Under the pieces are notes generated by a model, which saw only the letters and a list, made by a program, of their open reading frames with translations, searched no databases and was not told where the DNA came from. A stretch of 64,000 bases of DNA from an uncultured Lachnospiraceae bacterium (GTDB lineage Bacteria > Bacillota > Clostridia > Lachnospirales > Lachnospiraceae): contig CALWBQ010000031.1 of assembly GCA_944376125.1 (NCBI GenBank), forward strand, positions 1 through 64,000, given 5' to 3'. The position numbers and the translations under genes were made by a program. Position 1 is the first letter of the stretch. Every line of letters starts with the position of its first letter. Shown here one piece after another: positions 17,494 to 27,489 of this stretch.

Positions 17494-19128
17494 TTATCCT
17501 CGGTTCTGTGCTTCTACTAGACGAGTGCTGCCGTACATAGCACGGAGTTTAGGCTTTTCGATCTTTCCAGTAGGATTCCGGGGAACATCCGCAAAAATAA
17601 TCTTGTGAGGCCGTTTATATCGGGGGAGTTTTCGGCAGAAGAGATTGATCTCATCCTCTGTGCAGTCATATCCGGGCTTGATGGATATGATGGCTGCGGC
17701 AATCTCACCCAGCCTTTTATCTGGAAGGCCGATGACGGCTACATCGTGAACCGGTTCATACGTTCTGAGAAAATCTTCAATTTGGACAGGGTACAGGTTC
17801 TCACCGCCGCTGATAATGACATCTTTTTTGCGGTCCACCAGAGTGATAAATCCGTCCTCATCCTCCACAGCCATGTCCCCAGTGTAGAGCCAGCCGTTTT
17901 TCAGCACCTGGGCAGTGGCTGCAGGATCCCGGTAATAGCAGACCATGACAGCGGGGCCTTTAACTGCCAACTCCCCAATCTGTCCCTGGGGAACCGGGGC
18001 ACCGTTGGAATCTACGATCATAGTCTCCCATCCGTAGCCGGCTTTTCCGATAGAACCGGCCTTTTCAATATTCTCTACACCCAGGTGGACGCAGCCAGGG
18101 CCCAAGGACTCGCTGAGTCCGTAATTGGTATCATACTGGTGGTTGGGGAAGTAGGATTTCCAGTGCTTGATCATGCTGGGGGGAACCGGCTGAGCGCCGA
18201 TATGCATAAGGCGCCATTGATCCAGATCGTAGTCCTCCAGCTTGATTTCTCCTCTGTCAAGAGCATCCAGGATATCTTGAGCCCAGGGAACCAGAAGCCA
18301 CACGATGGTGCAGTGCTCTTTGGAGACTGCGCTCAGGATGGAGGCTGGACTGGTGCCTTTCAGCAAAACGGCTTTTCCGCCTGTGAGAAGGCTGCCGAAC
18401 CAGTGCATCTTGGCCCCGGTGTGGTAGAGGGGAGGAATACACAGAAATACATCGTTCCGGGTCTGCCCATGGTGTTTCTGCTCCGCGAGACAGGCATGCA
18501 TCAGCGCGCCGTGGGTATGCAGGATGGCTTTTGGAAAGCCCGTAGTGCCAGAGGAAAAATAGATAGCGCCGAAATCATCATCTGTAATATCGATTTTTGG
18601 GGATGAGCTGGAGCAGTTGGCGGTGTGGGCATGGTAATCCTCAGCAAAAGAGGGACAGCCTTCCCCAACATAGTAGAGAAGCCGGTTCTGACTGATATCG
18701 TCGGCAATCTCCTCTACGCGGCCGATGAACTCGGGGCCGAATACCAAAACATCCACTTCGGCCAGTTTTACACAGTAAGAAATCTCATCAGAGGAATACC
18801 GGAAATTTAGGGGAACTGCCAGAGCCCCGGTCTTCAGGATTCCAAAGTAGATAGGAAGCCATTCCAGACAGTTCATCAGGAGAATGGCTACTTTGTCCCC
18901 CTTGCGGATTCCCATACTCAGAAGAAGATTGGCAAAGCGGTTGGCTTTTTCATTAAAAACATTCCAGGTGATTTCGCGGCGGTAATACGGTGCCGGTGTA
19001 GGCTCGATCAGATTGTATTCCCGCCAGGTGACCCGCCTGGTCTCAGGAAGCTCAGGGTTAATCTCTACCAGACTGATATCGTCTCCGTAGAGACGGCAGT
19101 TTTTTTCCAGCAATTCGGTAATAGGCAT
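17494..19128 (-). CDS. AMP-forming acyl-CoA ligase
   Basis: A 544-residue class I adenylate-forming enzyme. Core motifs in order: YFSSGTTGFPK (phosphate loop), YGLSESLG, YTGDMAVEDEDGF, DRKKDVIISGGENLYP and the C-terminal NPTGKIEK with the catalytic lysine. It activates a carboxylic acid with ATP and transfers it to CoA. The motif GGENLYP is typical of fatty and aromatic acyl-CoA ligases; the substrate is not evident. The start at 19128 follows AAGGAGA. It is first in a two-gene operon with a sodium symporter, under a strong promoter at 19185-19213. Confidence 0.9.
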   Translation of the reverse strand: MPITELLEKNCRLYGDDISLVEINPELPETRRVTWREYNLIEPTPAPYYRREITWNVFNEKANRFANLLLSMGIRKGDKVAILLMNCLEWLPIYFGILKTGALAVPLNFRYSSDEISYCVKLAEVDVLVFGPEFIGRVEEIADDISQNRLLYYVGEGCPSFAEDYHAHTANCSSSSPKIDITDDDFGAIYFSSGTTGFPKAILHTHGALMHACLAEQKHHGQTRNDVFLCIPPLYHTGAKMHWFGSLLTGGKAVLLKGTSPASILSAVSKEHCTIVWLLVPWAQDILDALDRGEIKLEDYDLDQWRLMHIGAQPVPPSMIKHWKSYFPNHQYDTNYGLSESLGPGCVHLGVENIEKAGSIGKAGYGWETMIVDSNGAPVPQGQIGELAVKGPAVMVCYYRDPAATAQVLKNGWLYTGDMAVEDEDGFITLVDRKKDVIISGGENLYPVQIEDFLRTYEPVHDVAVIGLPDKRLGEIAAAIISIKPGYDCTEDEINLFCRKLPRYKRPHKIIFADVPRNPTGKIEKPKLRAMYGSTRLVEAQNRG

Positions 19129-19184
19129 GGTCTGACTCTCCTTTTCTCACTTTAACGCGTCGGCGCGTTTATCTGTTGAAGTAG

Positions 19185-19213
19185 ACTATACACGAATTTG
19201 GCGGAATTGTCAA
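19185..19213 (-). promoter_or_regulatory. Promoter of the acyl-CoA ligase/symporter operon
   Basis: On the minus strand TTGACA (19213-19208), 17-nt spacer, TATAGT (19190-19185). The 19129-19471 gap between divergent genes holds this promoter and a weaker plus-strand one; no RNA gene is seen. Confidence 0.8.
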
Positions 19214-19315
19214 GAAAAAAAGGAGATTTGACGGCTAGGTTCTGGGTTTCTATAAGAATTTTTGCAGAATCTGTCAAATTATGAATATGACTGAACGATT
19301 ATACATTTTGAGGAC

Positions 19316-19344
19316 TTGTAAAACCACTTAAACTATGCTATCAT
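19316..19344 (+). promoter_or_regulatory. Possible promoter of the aminotransferase gene
   Basis: TTGTAA (19316-19321), 17-nt spacer, TATCAT (19339-19344). Each box has two departures from consensus or fewer, and placement in front of 19472 is right. Weak call. Confidence 0.45.
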
Positions 19345-19471
19345 AATCTACAATTATGCCTTGCTTACTGTGACAGATATCGCCGGTTCAAGGCTGAAAG
19401 GCAGCCGGAATCCCATGGGATGGCCGCTGCTTTTTGTCAACTGAGAAAAAATGACATAAGGAGGAGTTCTG

Positions 19472-20779
19472 ATGAAGCCATACGCTGAATTGACCAAAGA
19501 AGAATTGATGGAACTGAGAAAGGTTCTCAAAGCGCAGTACCGCGAGTATCAGGGAAAGGACCTGAAGCTGGACATGTCCAGGGGAAAGCCTTGCGTAGAG
19601 CAGCTTGACCTGTCTATGGGAATGATGGATGTCCTGAACAGTGATTCTGACCTGACCTGTGAGGATGGAACGGACTGCCGAAATTACGGCGTATTGGACG
19701 GTATCCGTGAGGCGAAGGAACTCCTTGCCGATATGATCGAGGTAAACCCGGACAACATTATTATATATGGAAATTCCAGCTTGAATGTTATGTATGACAC
19801 CATTGCCCGCTCTATGACTCATGGCGTTATGGGGAGCACACCGTGGGCTAAGCTGGACAAGGTAAAATTCCTGTGTCCCGTTCCGGGCTATGACCGCCAT
19901 TTTGCTATCACAGAATACTTTGGGATTGAGATGATCAATGTTCCCATGACTCCAACCGGCCCGGATATGGATATGGTGGAGGAACTGGTGGCGTCAGACG
20001 AGGCTATCAAGGGAATCTGGTGCGTGCCGAAGTATTCTAATCCCCAGGGAATTTCTTATTCCGACGAGACGGTACGCCGCTTTGCCAGACTGAAGCCGGC
20101 AGCCAGAGATTTCCGGATCTACTGGGACAATGCCTATGGCATTCATCACCTGTATGACCATGACCAGGATCATTTGATTGAAATTTTGGCAGAGTGCAAG
20201 CGGGCAGGAAATCCGGATCTGGTGTACAAATTTGCTTCTACCTCCAAGGTCAGCTTCCCAGGTTCCGGCATTGCAGCTCTGGCAACGTCCCTGAACAATC
20301 TGGCAGATATCAAGAAGCAGTTAAAGATTCAGACCATTGGACACGATAAAGTGAACCAGCTTCGCCATGTACGGTTCTTCGGTGATATTCATGGAATGGT
20401 AGAACATATGAGAAAGCATGCCGATATTTTGAGACCCAAGTTTGAGATGGTGGAGGAGACTCTGGCAAGAGAACTGGGCGGCCTTGGCATTGGAGAGTGG
20501 ACGACACCCAAGGGAGGATACTTTATTTCTTTTGAATCCATGGAAGGCTGTGCGAAAGAAATTGTTGCCAAGTGCAAAAAGGCCGGTGTGACAATGACCC
20601 CGGCAGGCGCTGCATTCCCCTATGGAAAGGACCCGAAAGATACCAATATCCGGATCGCGCCGACGTATCCGCCGTTAGGAGATCTGAGTATTGCGATGGA
20701 ACTGTTTTCTCTCTGCGTAAAGCTGGCCAGCGTAGAAAAACTGCTGGCTGATATGAAAGAAAACAAGGCTGCAGAATAA
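19472..20779 (+). CDS. Class I aminotransferase (aspartate aminotransferase, MocR-like subgroup Ic)
   Basis: A 435-residue PLP enzyme of the group found widely in Clostridia and actinobacteria (Pfam Asp_aminotransf, PF12897). Seen motifs: MSRGKPC near residue 40, NSSLNVMYD, PGYDRHF, KYSNPQG, YWDNAYG and ASTSKVSFPGSG, where Lys259 should bind PLP. It probably interconverts aspartate and oxaloacetate; another substrate in the family cannot be excluded. The ATG at 19472 follows AAGGAGG. It is monocistronic, closed by a strong terminator. Confidence 0.88.
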   Translation: MKPYAELTKEELMELRKVLKAQYREYQGKDLKLDMSRGKPCVEQLDLSMGMMDVLNSDSDLTCEDGTDCRNYGVLDGIREAKELLADMIEVNPDNIIIYGNSSLNVMYDTIARSMTHGVMGSTPWAKLDKVKFLCPVPGYDRHFAITEYFGIEMINVPMTPTGPDMDMVEELVASDEAIKGIWCVPKYSNPQGISYSDETVRRFARLKPAARDFRIYWDNAYGIHHLYDHDQDHLIEILAECKRAGNPDLVYKFASTSKVSFPGSGIAALATSLNNLADIKKQLKIQTIGHDKVNQLRHVRFFGDIHGMVEHMRKHADILRPKFEMVEETLARELGGLGIGEWTTPKGGYFISFESMEGCAKEIVAKCKKAGVTMTPAGAAFPYGKDPKDTNIRIAPTYPPLGDLSIAMELFSLCVKLASVEKLLADMKENKAAE

Positions 20780-20783
20780 AAAT

Positions 20784-20827
20784 ACAGGGGGACGCAGATG
20801 AAAAAAGTCTGCGCCCCTGTTTTATTT
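20784..20827 (+). terminator. Intrinsic terminator after the aminotransferase gene
   Basis: Stem ACAGGGGGACGCAGA/TCTGCGCCCCTGT with one bulge (20784-20798 and 20808-20820) followed by TTTATTTT. Confidence 0.85.
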
Positions 20828-20868
20828 TCACAAGATTTTTGTAATGTTATGTAGAGCAGGGTGTTGAT

Positions 20869-21915
20869 ATGGAGAACCAGTTGCAGGAGAAAAAAGGGTG
20901 GGGGAAAAAGCTGATTCCCTGGGCGGCGGTCATCGGGGCAGCGGTACTGTTCCTATGCAGTTTTTTGGGAGATATACAAAAAAAAGAGATTGAGCCAGTG
21001 TCCCGGTCAGCCTTTGCCTTGGATACGTTCATTACGGTTACTCTTTACGACAGCGGGGACACAGAGATCCTGGATGGCTGCATCCAACTGTGCCAGGACT
21101 ATGAACAGCTTCTGAGCAAGACGATCGAGACCAGCGAGATCTATCAGCTGAATCACAGAGATCCGTCTGTAAAGAGAATGAAAGTTTCCCCGGAGACGGC
21201 GGAGGTGATTGAAAAGGGGCTGTATTACAGCGCTCTGTCAGGGGGAGCCTTTGATATTACCATCGAGCCGGCATCAGCTCTGTGGGATTTTAACGGGGAG
21301 GAGAGCGAACTTCCGGATGAGGAGGCTCTGAAGGAAGCGACAGCAAAAGTAGGCTATGAGAAAGTATCGGTAGAGGGCAATGAGATCGTTTTTCAGGACA
21401 GCGAGACAACGTTTGACCTGGGAGGAATTGCAAAGGGGTATATTGCTGACAAAATGAAGGAATATTTACTAGAGAAAGGCGTGAAAAGCGCTGTAATTAA
21501 CCTGGGAGGCAATGTGCTGTGCGTAGGTGGACGAACAGACGGAAGCCCGTTCCAGATTGGTCTGCGAGAGCCCTTCGGAGACAGGAATCAGCAGATTGCT
21601 GTCCTTAAAATCCGGGACTTGTCGGTAGTTTCCTCCGGTGTCTATGAGCGGCATTTTGTAAAAGATGGGGTAAACTACCACCATATTTTAAACCCTGAAA
21701 CCGGCTGGCCTTACCAGAATGGCCTGGCTTCTGTCACGATTGTCTCGGAAAGTTCTGCCGACGGAGATGCCCTGAGCACGGTCTGCTTTTCCCTGGGTCT
21801 GGAAAAGGGGATGGAGCTGGCAGATTCTCTCCCCGGCATTTGTGCCTATTTTATTACAGAGGACGGGGAGATCCATTATTCTGCGGGGGCATTGGAATTG
21901 GTTGCAAAGCAGTAA
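20869..21915 (+). CDS. apbE: FAD:protein FMN transferase (ApbE)
   Basis: A 348-residue protein with an N-terminal hydrophobic anchor (residues 15-35, LIPWAAVIGAAVLFLCSFL) and the ApbE fold. Motifs: AFALDTFITVTLYD, GGAFDITIEP, FDLGGIAKGYIADK, INLGGNVLCVGG, HHILNPETGWP. ApbE covalently attaches FMN to threonine in Rnf/Nqr subunits and other extracytoplasmic flavoproteins, using FAD and Mg2+. No Rnf genes lie nearby, so its clients are encoded elsewhere. It precedes the GtrA-YfhO genes by about 100 nt. Confidence 0.92.
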   Translation: MENQLQEKKGWGKKLIPWAAVIGAAVLFLCSFLGDIQKKEIEPVSRSAFALDTFITVTLYDSGDTEILDGCIQLCQDYEQLLSKTIETSEIYQLNHRDPSVKRMKVSPETAEVIEKGLYYSALSGGAFDITIEPASALWDFNGEESELPDEEALKEATAKVGYEKVSVEGNEIVFQDSETTFDLGGIAKGYIADKMKEYLLEKGVKSAVINLGGNVLCVGGRTDGSPFQIGLREPFGDRNQQIAVLKIRDLSVVSSGVYERHFVKDGVNYHHILNPETGWPYQNGLASVTIVSESSADGDALSTVCFSLGLEKGMELADSLPGICAYFITEDGEIHYSAGALELVAKQ

Positions 21916-22016
21916 AATGGATAGTATAATGAACTCTGAGATTCTGTAGATTGGCCTCCGCGGAAAGACAATACGGTACGGCCCGATTTTGGGAAAATAG
22001 CACGGGAGATGGAATC

Positions 22017-22454
22017 ATGCTGGAAAAACTGTGGAAGAAATTTGTTAATTATGAGACGGTCAGCTATATCATCTGCGGGGTCCTGACAACAGCAGTAGAC
22101 TGGGTTGTGTATGCAGTGGTGTGCGAGGCAGGGATTGACTATCGGATCGCCCAGGCAGTATCCTGGGCTGCCGCAGTGGCCTTCGCCTATGTAGTGAATA
22201 AACTGATTGTCTTTAAAAATTTTAATTTCCATCCGGGATATCTGTGGAAAGAATTCTGTTCTTTTGTAGCCTGCCGCGGCTTTTCCGGCGTGCTGACCTG
22301 GGTGATGCTGGTCGTTATGGTGGATTGGATGGCCTGGAACAAATATCTGGCCAAGGTGTTTGTCTCTGCAGTTAATCTGGTTCTGAACTATGTGTTCAGC
22401 AAGCTGTGGATTTTTAAAGATTCAAAGGAGAAAGAAGGCAGCGATGCGGCGTGA
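22017..22454 (+). CDS. GtrA family membrane protein
   Basis: A small membrane protein of 145 residues with four helices, as in GtrA proteins, which are thought to move undecaprenyl-linked sugars across the membrane. Motifs: YETVSYIICGVLTTAVDW in the first helix and the repeated FAYVVNKLIVFKNF / NYVFSKLWIFKD pattern that defines the family. The ATG at 22017 follows GGGAGATGG; an upstream in-frame ATG at 21951 is less likely. The gene overlaps the YfhO-like gene by 11 nt, so the two products probably act together in decorating a wall polymer. Confidence 0.9.
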   Translation: MLEKLWKKFVNYETVSYIICGVLTTAVDWVVYAVVCEAGIDYRIAQAVSWAAAVAFAYVVNKLIVFKNFNFHPGYLWKEFCSFVACRGFSGVLTWVMLVVMVDWMAWNKYLAKVFVSAVNLVLNYVFSKLWIFKDSKEKEGSDAA

Positions 22455-25272
22455 GGAAGTAGAAAAGGTTTCCAGAGAATTGGAGGAATTGCTTGATATG
22501 CAGGAAAATATGGGACGACAGCCCGGCCCGGCCCAGGAACCTTACCCAGATAGAACCAGGACACCTGGAGCCGAGGAGTTGGAAAAGGCCCAGCAGGAGT
22601 ATGCGCGGCTGAAAGAGGAAGCTGACAGGGAGATTGATTTTGAGGAAGTCAGTCTGGAAGATGACGATAGTGATCTGGAAGACAGCGGCCTGGAGGATAG
22701 TTATCTGGAGGAAGAGGCAGAGGAAGCTGGAGAAGAGTACTTTGACAGTGGTTTTGAGGAGGATGAGGCGGAAGAATTGCCCCGCACCAGGGAGAACGGT
22801 CTGATTCGTCCGGGAGATGGATTGACAGCAGCCTTTGTCGTGCCGGTCTTGATTATGATCATCATCTTCATCCAGAGAGGAATCTTCCCTTTTGGGGAGG
22901 AGAGTTTCCTGAGAACGGATATGTACCATCAGTACGCTCCATTTTTTTCTGAATTTCAATATAAGCTGACCCACGGAGGAAGCCTTCTGTACAGTTGGGA
23001 TGTGGGGATGGGAGTCAATTTCTCAGCCCTCTATGCCTATTATTTGGCAAGCCCTGTCAACTGGCTTTTGATTCTGTGCCCTAAAGGGCTGATCATTGAG
23101 TTTATGACCTACACCATTGTCTTGAAAATCGGGCTGGCTGGCCTGGCGATGGCGTGGTATCTGCGCCGGCACTGCGGCACAAAGGACTTTGGTGTGGCCT
23201 TTTTCGGGATTTTCTATGCCTTATCCGGCTATATGGCGGCATACAGCTGGAATATTATGTGGCTGGACTGCATCTGGCTGTTCCCGGTGATTATGCTGGG
23301 ATTGGAGCGGCTGGTGAGAGAAAGGAAACCGCTGCTCTATTGTATCTCTCTGGGAATGTCGATACTTTCCAACTATTATATTTCCATCATGGTCTGCATA
23401 TTCATGGTGATTTACTTTGTCAGCCTTCTTATTTTAGAAGGCAGAAGAAGTCTGGGAACTACAGCCAGGTCGGTGTGGCAGTTTGCCGTCTACTCTTTGG
23501 CGGCAGGAGGGCTGGCAGCGGTGGTTCTGATGCCGGAGATTTTTGCCCTGCAGTCTACGGCCTCCGGAGATTTCAATTTTCCGCAGACGATCAGTTCCTA
23601 TTTTTCTATATTTGACATGATCGCACGCCACATCGGCAATGTGGAGACGGAGATCGGCTTGGATCACTGGCCTAATATCTACTGTGGTGTGGCTGTGCTG
23701 ATGTTTGTGCTGCTGTATCTGGGCTGCAGGCAGATTCAGGTAAAGGAGAAAGCGGTCTACATGGGCCTTCTGCTGTTCTTTTTTGCCAGTTTCTCTGTAA
23801 ATGTGCTGAATTTTATCTGGCATGGTTTTCACTATCCCAACAGTCTGCCGTGCCGTCAGTCCTTTATTTATATCTTCCTGGTTTTGACGGTCTGCTACCG
23901 AGCCTATATGTACCTGAGGGAAACCTCGATCCGTCATCTGGCAGTTGCCTTTTGGGGGGCCTGCTGCTTTGTGATTCTGGCTGAAAAGCTGGTGACGGAA
24001 GAAGATTTTCATTTTTCTGTATTTTATGTGGCTATTATTTTTCTGGCGGCCTATGCTGGGCTGATCTGGCTTTACCTGAAGAGAAAAACCAGCCGGAATG
24101 TCCTGGTGCTGATGGCTCTTGGGCTGGTTTCCATCGAGGCAGCGGTGAATACCACAGTGACTTCTGTCACGACAACCAGCCGGACCAGCTATACGGCTGA
24201 CAATGAGGATGTGATCAAGCTGGTAGAAGGGCTGCTGCCCAGCGATACCTTCTTTCGGGTTGAGAAGGTTACGAGAAAGACGAAAAATGACGGCGCATGG
24301 ATGAATTTCCCGTCCGTGTCCCTGTTTTCTTCCACAGCGAACGCGGATCTGTCGGATTTTTTTGAGAAACTGGGATGTGAAAGCTCTACGAATGCCTACA
24401 GTATTACTGGAAGTACTCCTCTGGTAGATTCGCTATTTTCTGTCAAATATGCACTGTATACAGGAAAACCGGAATATGAGGATCATATTTCCTATGTGGA
24501 AGAGTCGGGGAATACCTATCTGTATGAGAATCTGTATACCCTTCCGCTTGGATTTATGATTGATTCCAGCCTGGAATGGAACTGGCAGACAGACATGGCC
24601 AACCCAGCTGATGTCCAGAATGATTTATGCAGAATCATTGGGGCAGACCCGGTGCTCTGGGAAACGTATGGGGAAGTTCTGGGCAACCAGTTTACCTTTG
24701 TGCCGGAGGAATCTGGAGAATACTATATTTTTGTTATGAACCGGAAGGTGGAGGAGGTCACAGCCACAATCGGTGAGAACTCCGCAACCTTCGACAATGT
24801 GGACCGGGGATATCTGCTGGAGCTTGGGTATCTGGAGGCAGGGACAGAGGTCCTGCTGGAGTGCGATGCCAGCCAGATTATGGATGCCAGAGCATATCGG
24901 TTTGACACAGGAGCCCTGGCGCAGGTCCACGATATATTAAACAGGATGCCCTGGCGCCTTACCCGATGGAATGATACGATTCTGGAGGGGGAGGTGAATG
25001 CCGGATATGAAGGTGTTCTGTTTACTTCCATTCCCTACGATAAAGGGTGGAAGATCACAGTAGACGGGAAGCCGGCAGAGGGGCGGAAGATTTTTGATAC
25101 CTTCCTGGCTGTTGATTTGCCGGAGGGACGCCATACTGTCACCATGGAATATGAACCGGAAGGCCTTCGCCAGGGAGCGATCATCACATTTGTCAGCGTT
25201 CTCTTTGTGGGAGCCGCGGCCGTATGGGGCCGGGCTCAGAGGAGACGCAGAAAGGAGAAAAAGCCAGCATGA
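22444..25272 (+). CDS. YfhO family membrane protein with acidic N-terminal extension
   Basis: A 942-residue multi-pass protein with an arrangement like GT-C glycosyltransferases. Motifs of the family are [29 protein letters not shown]-like YYLASPVNW and the C-terminal extracellular domain ending in [13 protein letters not shown]. YfhO is implicated in glycosylating lipoteichoic acid in Bacillus. Before the first helix lie about 125 residues that are highly acidic (runs of E and D) and probably cytoplasmic. The ATG at 22444 overlaps gtrA. It is coupled to argH by an ATGA overlap. Confidence 0.88.
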   Translation: MRREEVEKVSRELEELLDMQENMGRQPGPAQEPYPDRTRTPGAEELEKAQQEYARLKEEADREIDFEEVSLEDDDSDLEDSGLEDSYLEEEAEEAGEEYFDSGFEEDEAEELPRTRENGLIRPGDGLTAAFVVPVLIMIIIFIQRGIFPFGEESFLRTDMYHQYAPFFSEFQYKLTHGGSLLYSWDVGMGVNFSALYAYYLASPVNWLLILCPKGLIIEFMTYTIVLKIGLAGLAMAWYLRRHCGTKDFGVAFFGIFYALSGYMAAYSWNIMWLDCIWLFPVIMLGLERLVRERKPLLYCISLGMSILSNYYISIMVCIFMVIYFVSLLILEGRRSLGTTARSVWQFAVYSLAAGGLAAVVLMPEIFALQSTASGDFNFPQTISSYFSIFDMIARHIGNVETEIGLDHWPNIYCGVAVLMFVLLYLGCRQIQVKEKAVYMGLLLFFFASFSVNVLNFIWHGFHYPNSLPCRQSFIYIFLVLTVCYRAYMYLRETSIRHLAVAFWGACCFVILAEKLVTEEDFHFSVFYVAIIFLAAYAGLIWLYLKRKTSRNVLVLMALGLVSIEAAVNTTVTSVTTTSRTSYTADNEDVIKLVEGLLPSDTFFRVEKVTRKTKNDGAWMNFPSVSLFSSTANADLSDFFEKLGCESSTNAYSITGSTPLVDSLFSVKYALYTGKPEYEDHISYVEESGNTYLYENLYTLPLGFMIDSSLEWNWQTDMANPADVQNDLCRIIGADPVLWETYGEVLGNQFTFVPEESGEYYIFVMNRKVEEVTATIGENSATFDNVDRGYLLELGYLEAGTEVLLECDASQIMDARAYRFDTGALAQVHDILNRMPWRLTRWNDTILEGEVNAGYEGVLFTSIPYDKGWKITVDGKPAEGRKIFDTFLAVDLPEGRHTVTMEYEPEGLRQGAIITFVSVLFVGAAAVWGRAQRRRRKEKKPA

Positions 25273-26642
25273 AATTATGGGGCGGAAGATTTACGAAGGA
25301 AACAAATGAATTAGTGCACAATTTTAACGAATCCCTGTCCTTTGATCAAAAGTTTTACCGTCAGGATATCAAGGGGAGTATTGCCCATGTGACGATGCTT
25401 GCAAAGCAGGGTATTTTAACTGAGGAAGATAAAGAGAAAATTGTAGATGGATTAAATGGGATTCTGGAAGATATTGACAGCGGAAAGCTGAAGATTGAGC
25501 CGGGGGCAGAGGATATCCACTCTTTTGTAGAAGAGACGCTGACCCAGCGGATCGGAGAGGCGGGAAAACGCCTGCATACCGGCCGCAGCCGCAATGACCA
25601 GGTGGCTCTGGATATGAAACTGTATATCCGGGACGAGGTGCAGGAGACGGCGGCCCTCATCAAGGATCTGCAGAGAGAACTGCTGACTATTATGGAAGAA
25701 AATATTGATACGTTTATGCCAGGTTTTACCCACTTGCAGAAGGCGCAGCCAATCACGCTGGCCCACCATATGGGGGCCTACTATGAGATGTTTGCCAGAG
25801 ACAGAGGGAGACTTCACGATATTTATGAGAGGATGAACTACTGCCCTCTGGGTTCCGGTGCTCTGGCTGGAACCACATATCCGCTGGACAGAGAGTATAC
25901 GGCACAGCTTTTAGGCTTCTATGGCCCAACTCTAAATTCTATGGATTCTGTCTCTGACCGGGATTATCTGATTGAGCTGCTGGCAGCCCTCTCTACTATT
26001 GCTATGCATTTAAGCCGTTTCTGTGAGGAAATTATTATCTGGAATACCAATGAATATCAGTTTGTAGAGATTGATGATTCCTACAGTACAGGCAGCAGCA
26101 TTATGCCTCAGAAAAAGAATCCGGATATCGCAGAGTTGATCAGAGGAAAGACGGGGCGGGTCTACGGTGCTCTGATGGCTCTCCTTACCACGATGAAGGG
26201 CCTGCCGCTGGCATACAATAAGGATATGCAGGAAGATAAGGAGCTTACCTTTGACGCCATTGACACGGTGAAAGGCTGCCTGGCTCTCTTTACTGGCATG
26301 ATTTCAACAATGACTTTTAAGAAAGATGTGATGGAGGCCAGCGCGAAGAACGGATTTACTAACGCCACAGATGCAGCTGATTACCTGGTAGGCAAAGGGG
26401 TTCCTTTCCGCGATGCCCACGGGATTGTCGGACGGCTGGTGCTGTATTGCCTGGAAAAAGGAATTGCGCTGGATGATATGACTCTGGATGAATATAAGGC
26501 AATCAGCCCAGTATTTGAAGATGACATTTATGATGCAATCAGTCTGAGAACTTGTGTGGAGAAGAGGACGACCATCGGCGCACCGGGGAGAGAAGCGATG
26601 GAGCGGGTGATCGCTATCTACAAAGACCAGTTAAAGGATTGA
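25269..26642 (+). CDS. argH: Argininosuccinate lyase
   Basis: Last enzyme of arginine synthesis: argininosuccinate to arginine and fumarate. 457 residues from ATG 25269, which overlaps the preceding stop (ATGA) and starts the family N terminus MKLWGGRF. Signature [11 protein letters not shown] is intact (catalytic Ser loop), as are HTGRSRNDQ and TAGNHLQ-type FTHLQKAQP. The gene is separated from argG, argC, argJ, argB and argD by about 6 kb and is attached to a membrane-glycan operon, so it may not share their control. Confidence 0.96.
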   Translation: MKLWGGRFTKETNELVHNFNESLSFDQKFYRQDIKGSIAHVTMLAKQGILTEEDKEKIVDGLNGILEDIDSGKLKIEPGAEDIHSFVEETLTQRIGEAGKRLHTGRSRNDQVALDMKLYIRDEVQETAALIKDLQRELLTIMEENIDTFMPGFTHLQKAQPITLAHHMGAYYEMFARDRGRLHDIYERMNYCPLGSGALAGTTYPLDREYTAQLLGFYGPTLNSMDSVSDRDYLIELLAALSTIAMHLSRFCEEIIIWNTNEYQFVEIDDSYSTGSSIMPQKKNPDIAELIRGKTGRVYGALMALLTTMKGLPLAYNKDMQEDKELTFDAIDTVKGCLALFTGMISTMTFKKDVMEASAKNGFTNATDAADYLVGKGVPFRDAHGIVGRLVLYCLEKGIALDDMTLDEYKAISPVFEDDIYDAISLRTCVEKRTTIGAPGREAMERVIAIYKDQLKD

Positions 26643-26646
26643 AACT

Positions 26647-26662
26647 TGTTGTATTTGCAACA
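26647..26662 (+). promoter_or_regulatory. Candidate Crp-type operator in front of the Crp/Fnr gene
   Basis: TGTTG-TATTTG-CAACA is a 5-6-5 inverted repeat, the same geometry as the Crp site TGTGA-N6-TCACA, and lies 24 nt before the start of a Crp/Fnr regulator gene. It fills the spacer of a possible TTGAAA (26639-26644), 18 nt, TATAAG (26663-26668) promoter, but that promoter would start transcription too close to the ribosome site. Confidence 0.45.
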
Positions 26663-26686
26663 TATAAGCAAGGAAAACAACAAATC

Positions 26687-27355
26687 ATGGAACGATATTT
26701 GCACGTGATAAAAAAAACACCGCTATTTTACGGGCTTAGGGAAGAAGAAATTCCGACCATGCTCCAATGTATGGCGGCAGACCAGAGGCAGTACCAGGAA
26801 GGTGAATTCATCTGCAGAATGGGGGAGGCGGCCACCGACTTTGCCATGGTGCTGGATGGAAAGGCAAGGATTATCCGGGAAGATTTCTGGGGCGGAGCGG
26901 AGCAGTTTGAAGAGCTGGGGCCTGGAGATCTGTTTGGGCCAGAGTATGCCTGCGCTCAGGCGACGATTCTGCCGGTAGGGCTGATGGCGGAGACGGCCTG
27001 TGAGGCGGTTTTTATGGAATATAAGAGGATGATCACAGTATGCAATCTGGCCTGTGATTTTCACAATCGCCTGCTTCAGAACATGCTGCGGATCCTGGCG
27101 GAGCGAAATGTAGCTATGGACCGGAACCTTCGCCATATGGCCAAAAAGACTACCCGGCAGAAGCTGCTGTCCTACCTCTCCGAGGAAGCCATCCGAAAGG
27201 GGAGCCCTTCTTTTGAGATTTCCTACAGCCGCCAGGAGCTGGCGGATTACTTAGGAGTGGACAGAAGCGCTATGTCCAATGAGATCAGCAAACTTCAGCG
27301 GGAGGGCTATCTGGAGGCACGGAGAAATCTGTTTGTGCTGAAGGCCGGAAAATAA
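26687..27355 (+). CDS. Crp/Fnr family transcriptional regulator
   Basis: A 222-residue regulator: an N-terminal cyclic-nucleotide-binding-like beta roll (residues 10-130, with GEFICRMGEAATDFAMVLDGKARI) and a C-terminal winged helix (SRQELADYLGVDRSAMSNEISKL near 170-200). There is no four-cysteine cluster of the FNR type, so it is not an iron-sulfur oxygen sensor of the classic kind. The effector is unknown. The ATG at 26687 has AAGGA upstream; an in-frame ATG at 26552 lies inside argH and is rejected. A Crp-like palindrome upstream hints at autoregulation. Confidence 0.88.
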   Translation: MERYLHVIKKTPLFYGLREEEIPTMLQCMAADQRQYQEGEFICRMGEAATDFAMVLDGKARIIREDFWGGAEQFEELGPGDLFGPEYACAQATILPVGLMAETACEAVFMEYKRMITVCNLACDFHNRLLQNMLRILAERNVAMDRNLRHMAKKTTRQKLLSYLSEEAIRKGSPSFEISYSRQELADYLGVDRSAMSNEISKLQREGYLEARRNLFVLKAGK

Positions 27356-27376
27356 AATATTGATCTGTGATAAGTG

Positions 27377-27415
27377 AGCAGGACATCTCCTCAAGAGAGC
27401 GGTCCTGCTTTTTTC
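27377..27415 (+). terminator. Intrinsic terminator after the Crp/Fnr gene
   Basis: AGCAGGAC (27377-27384) pairs with GTCCTGCT (27402-27409), followed by TTTTTCT. Confidence 0.8.
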
Positions 27416-27489
27416 TTTCCATTGCTGTCCTCTTCTCAGCGTATTGCCAGATGAATATATAACAATAAAAAGAGTTTGAGGTTGACAGG

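Noticed and set aside
26552..26686. Upstream start for the Crp/Fnr protein
   Set aside because: It would lie within argH and give an extra 45 residues unlike any cNMP-binding domain; the ATG at 26687 starts the fold properly.
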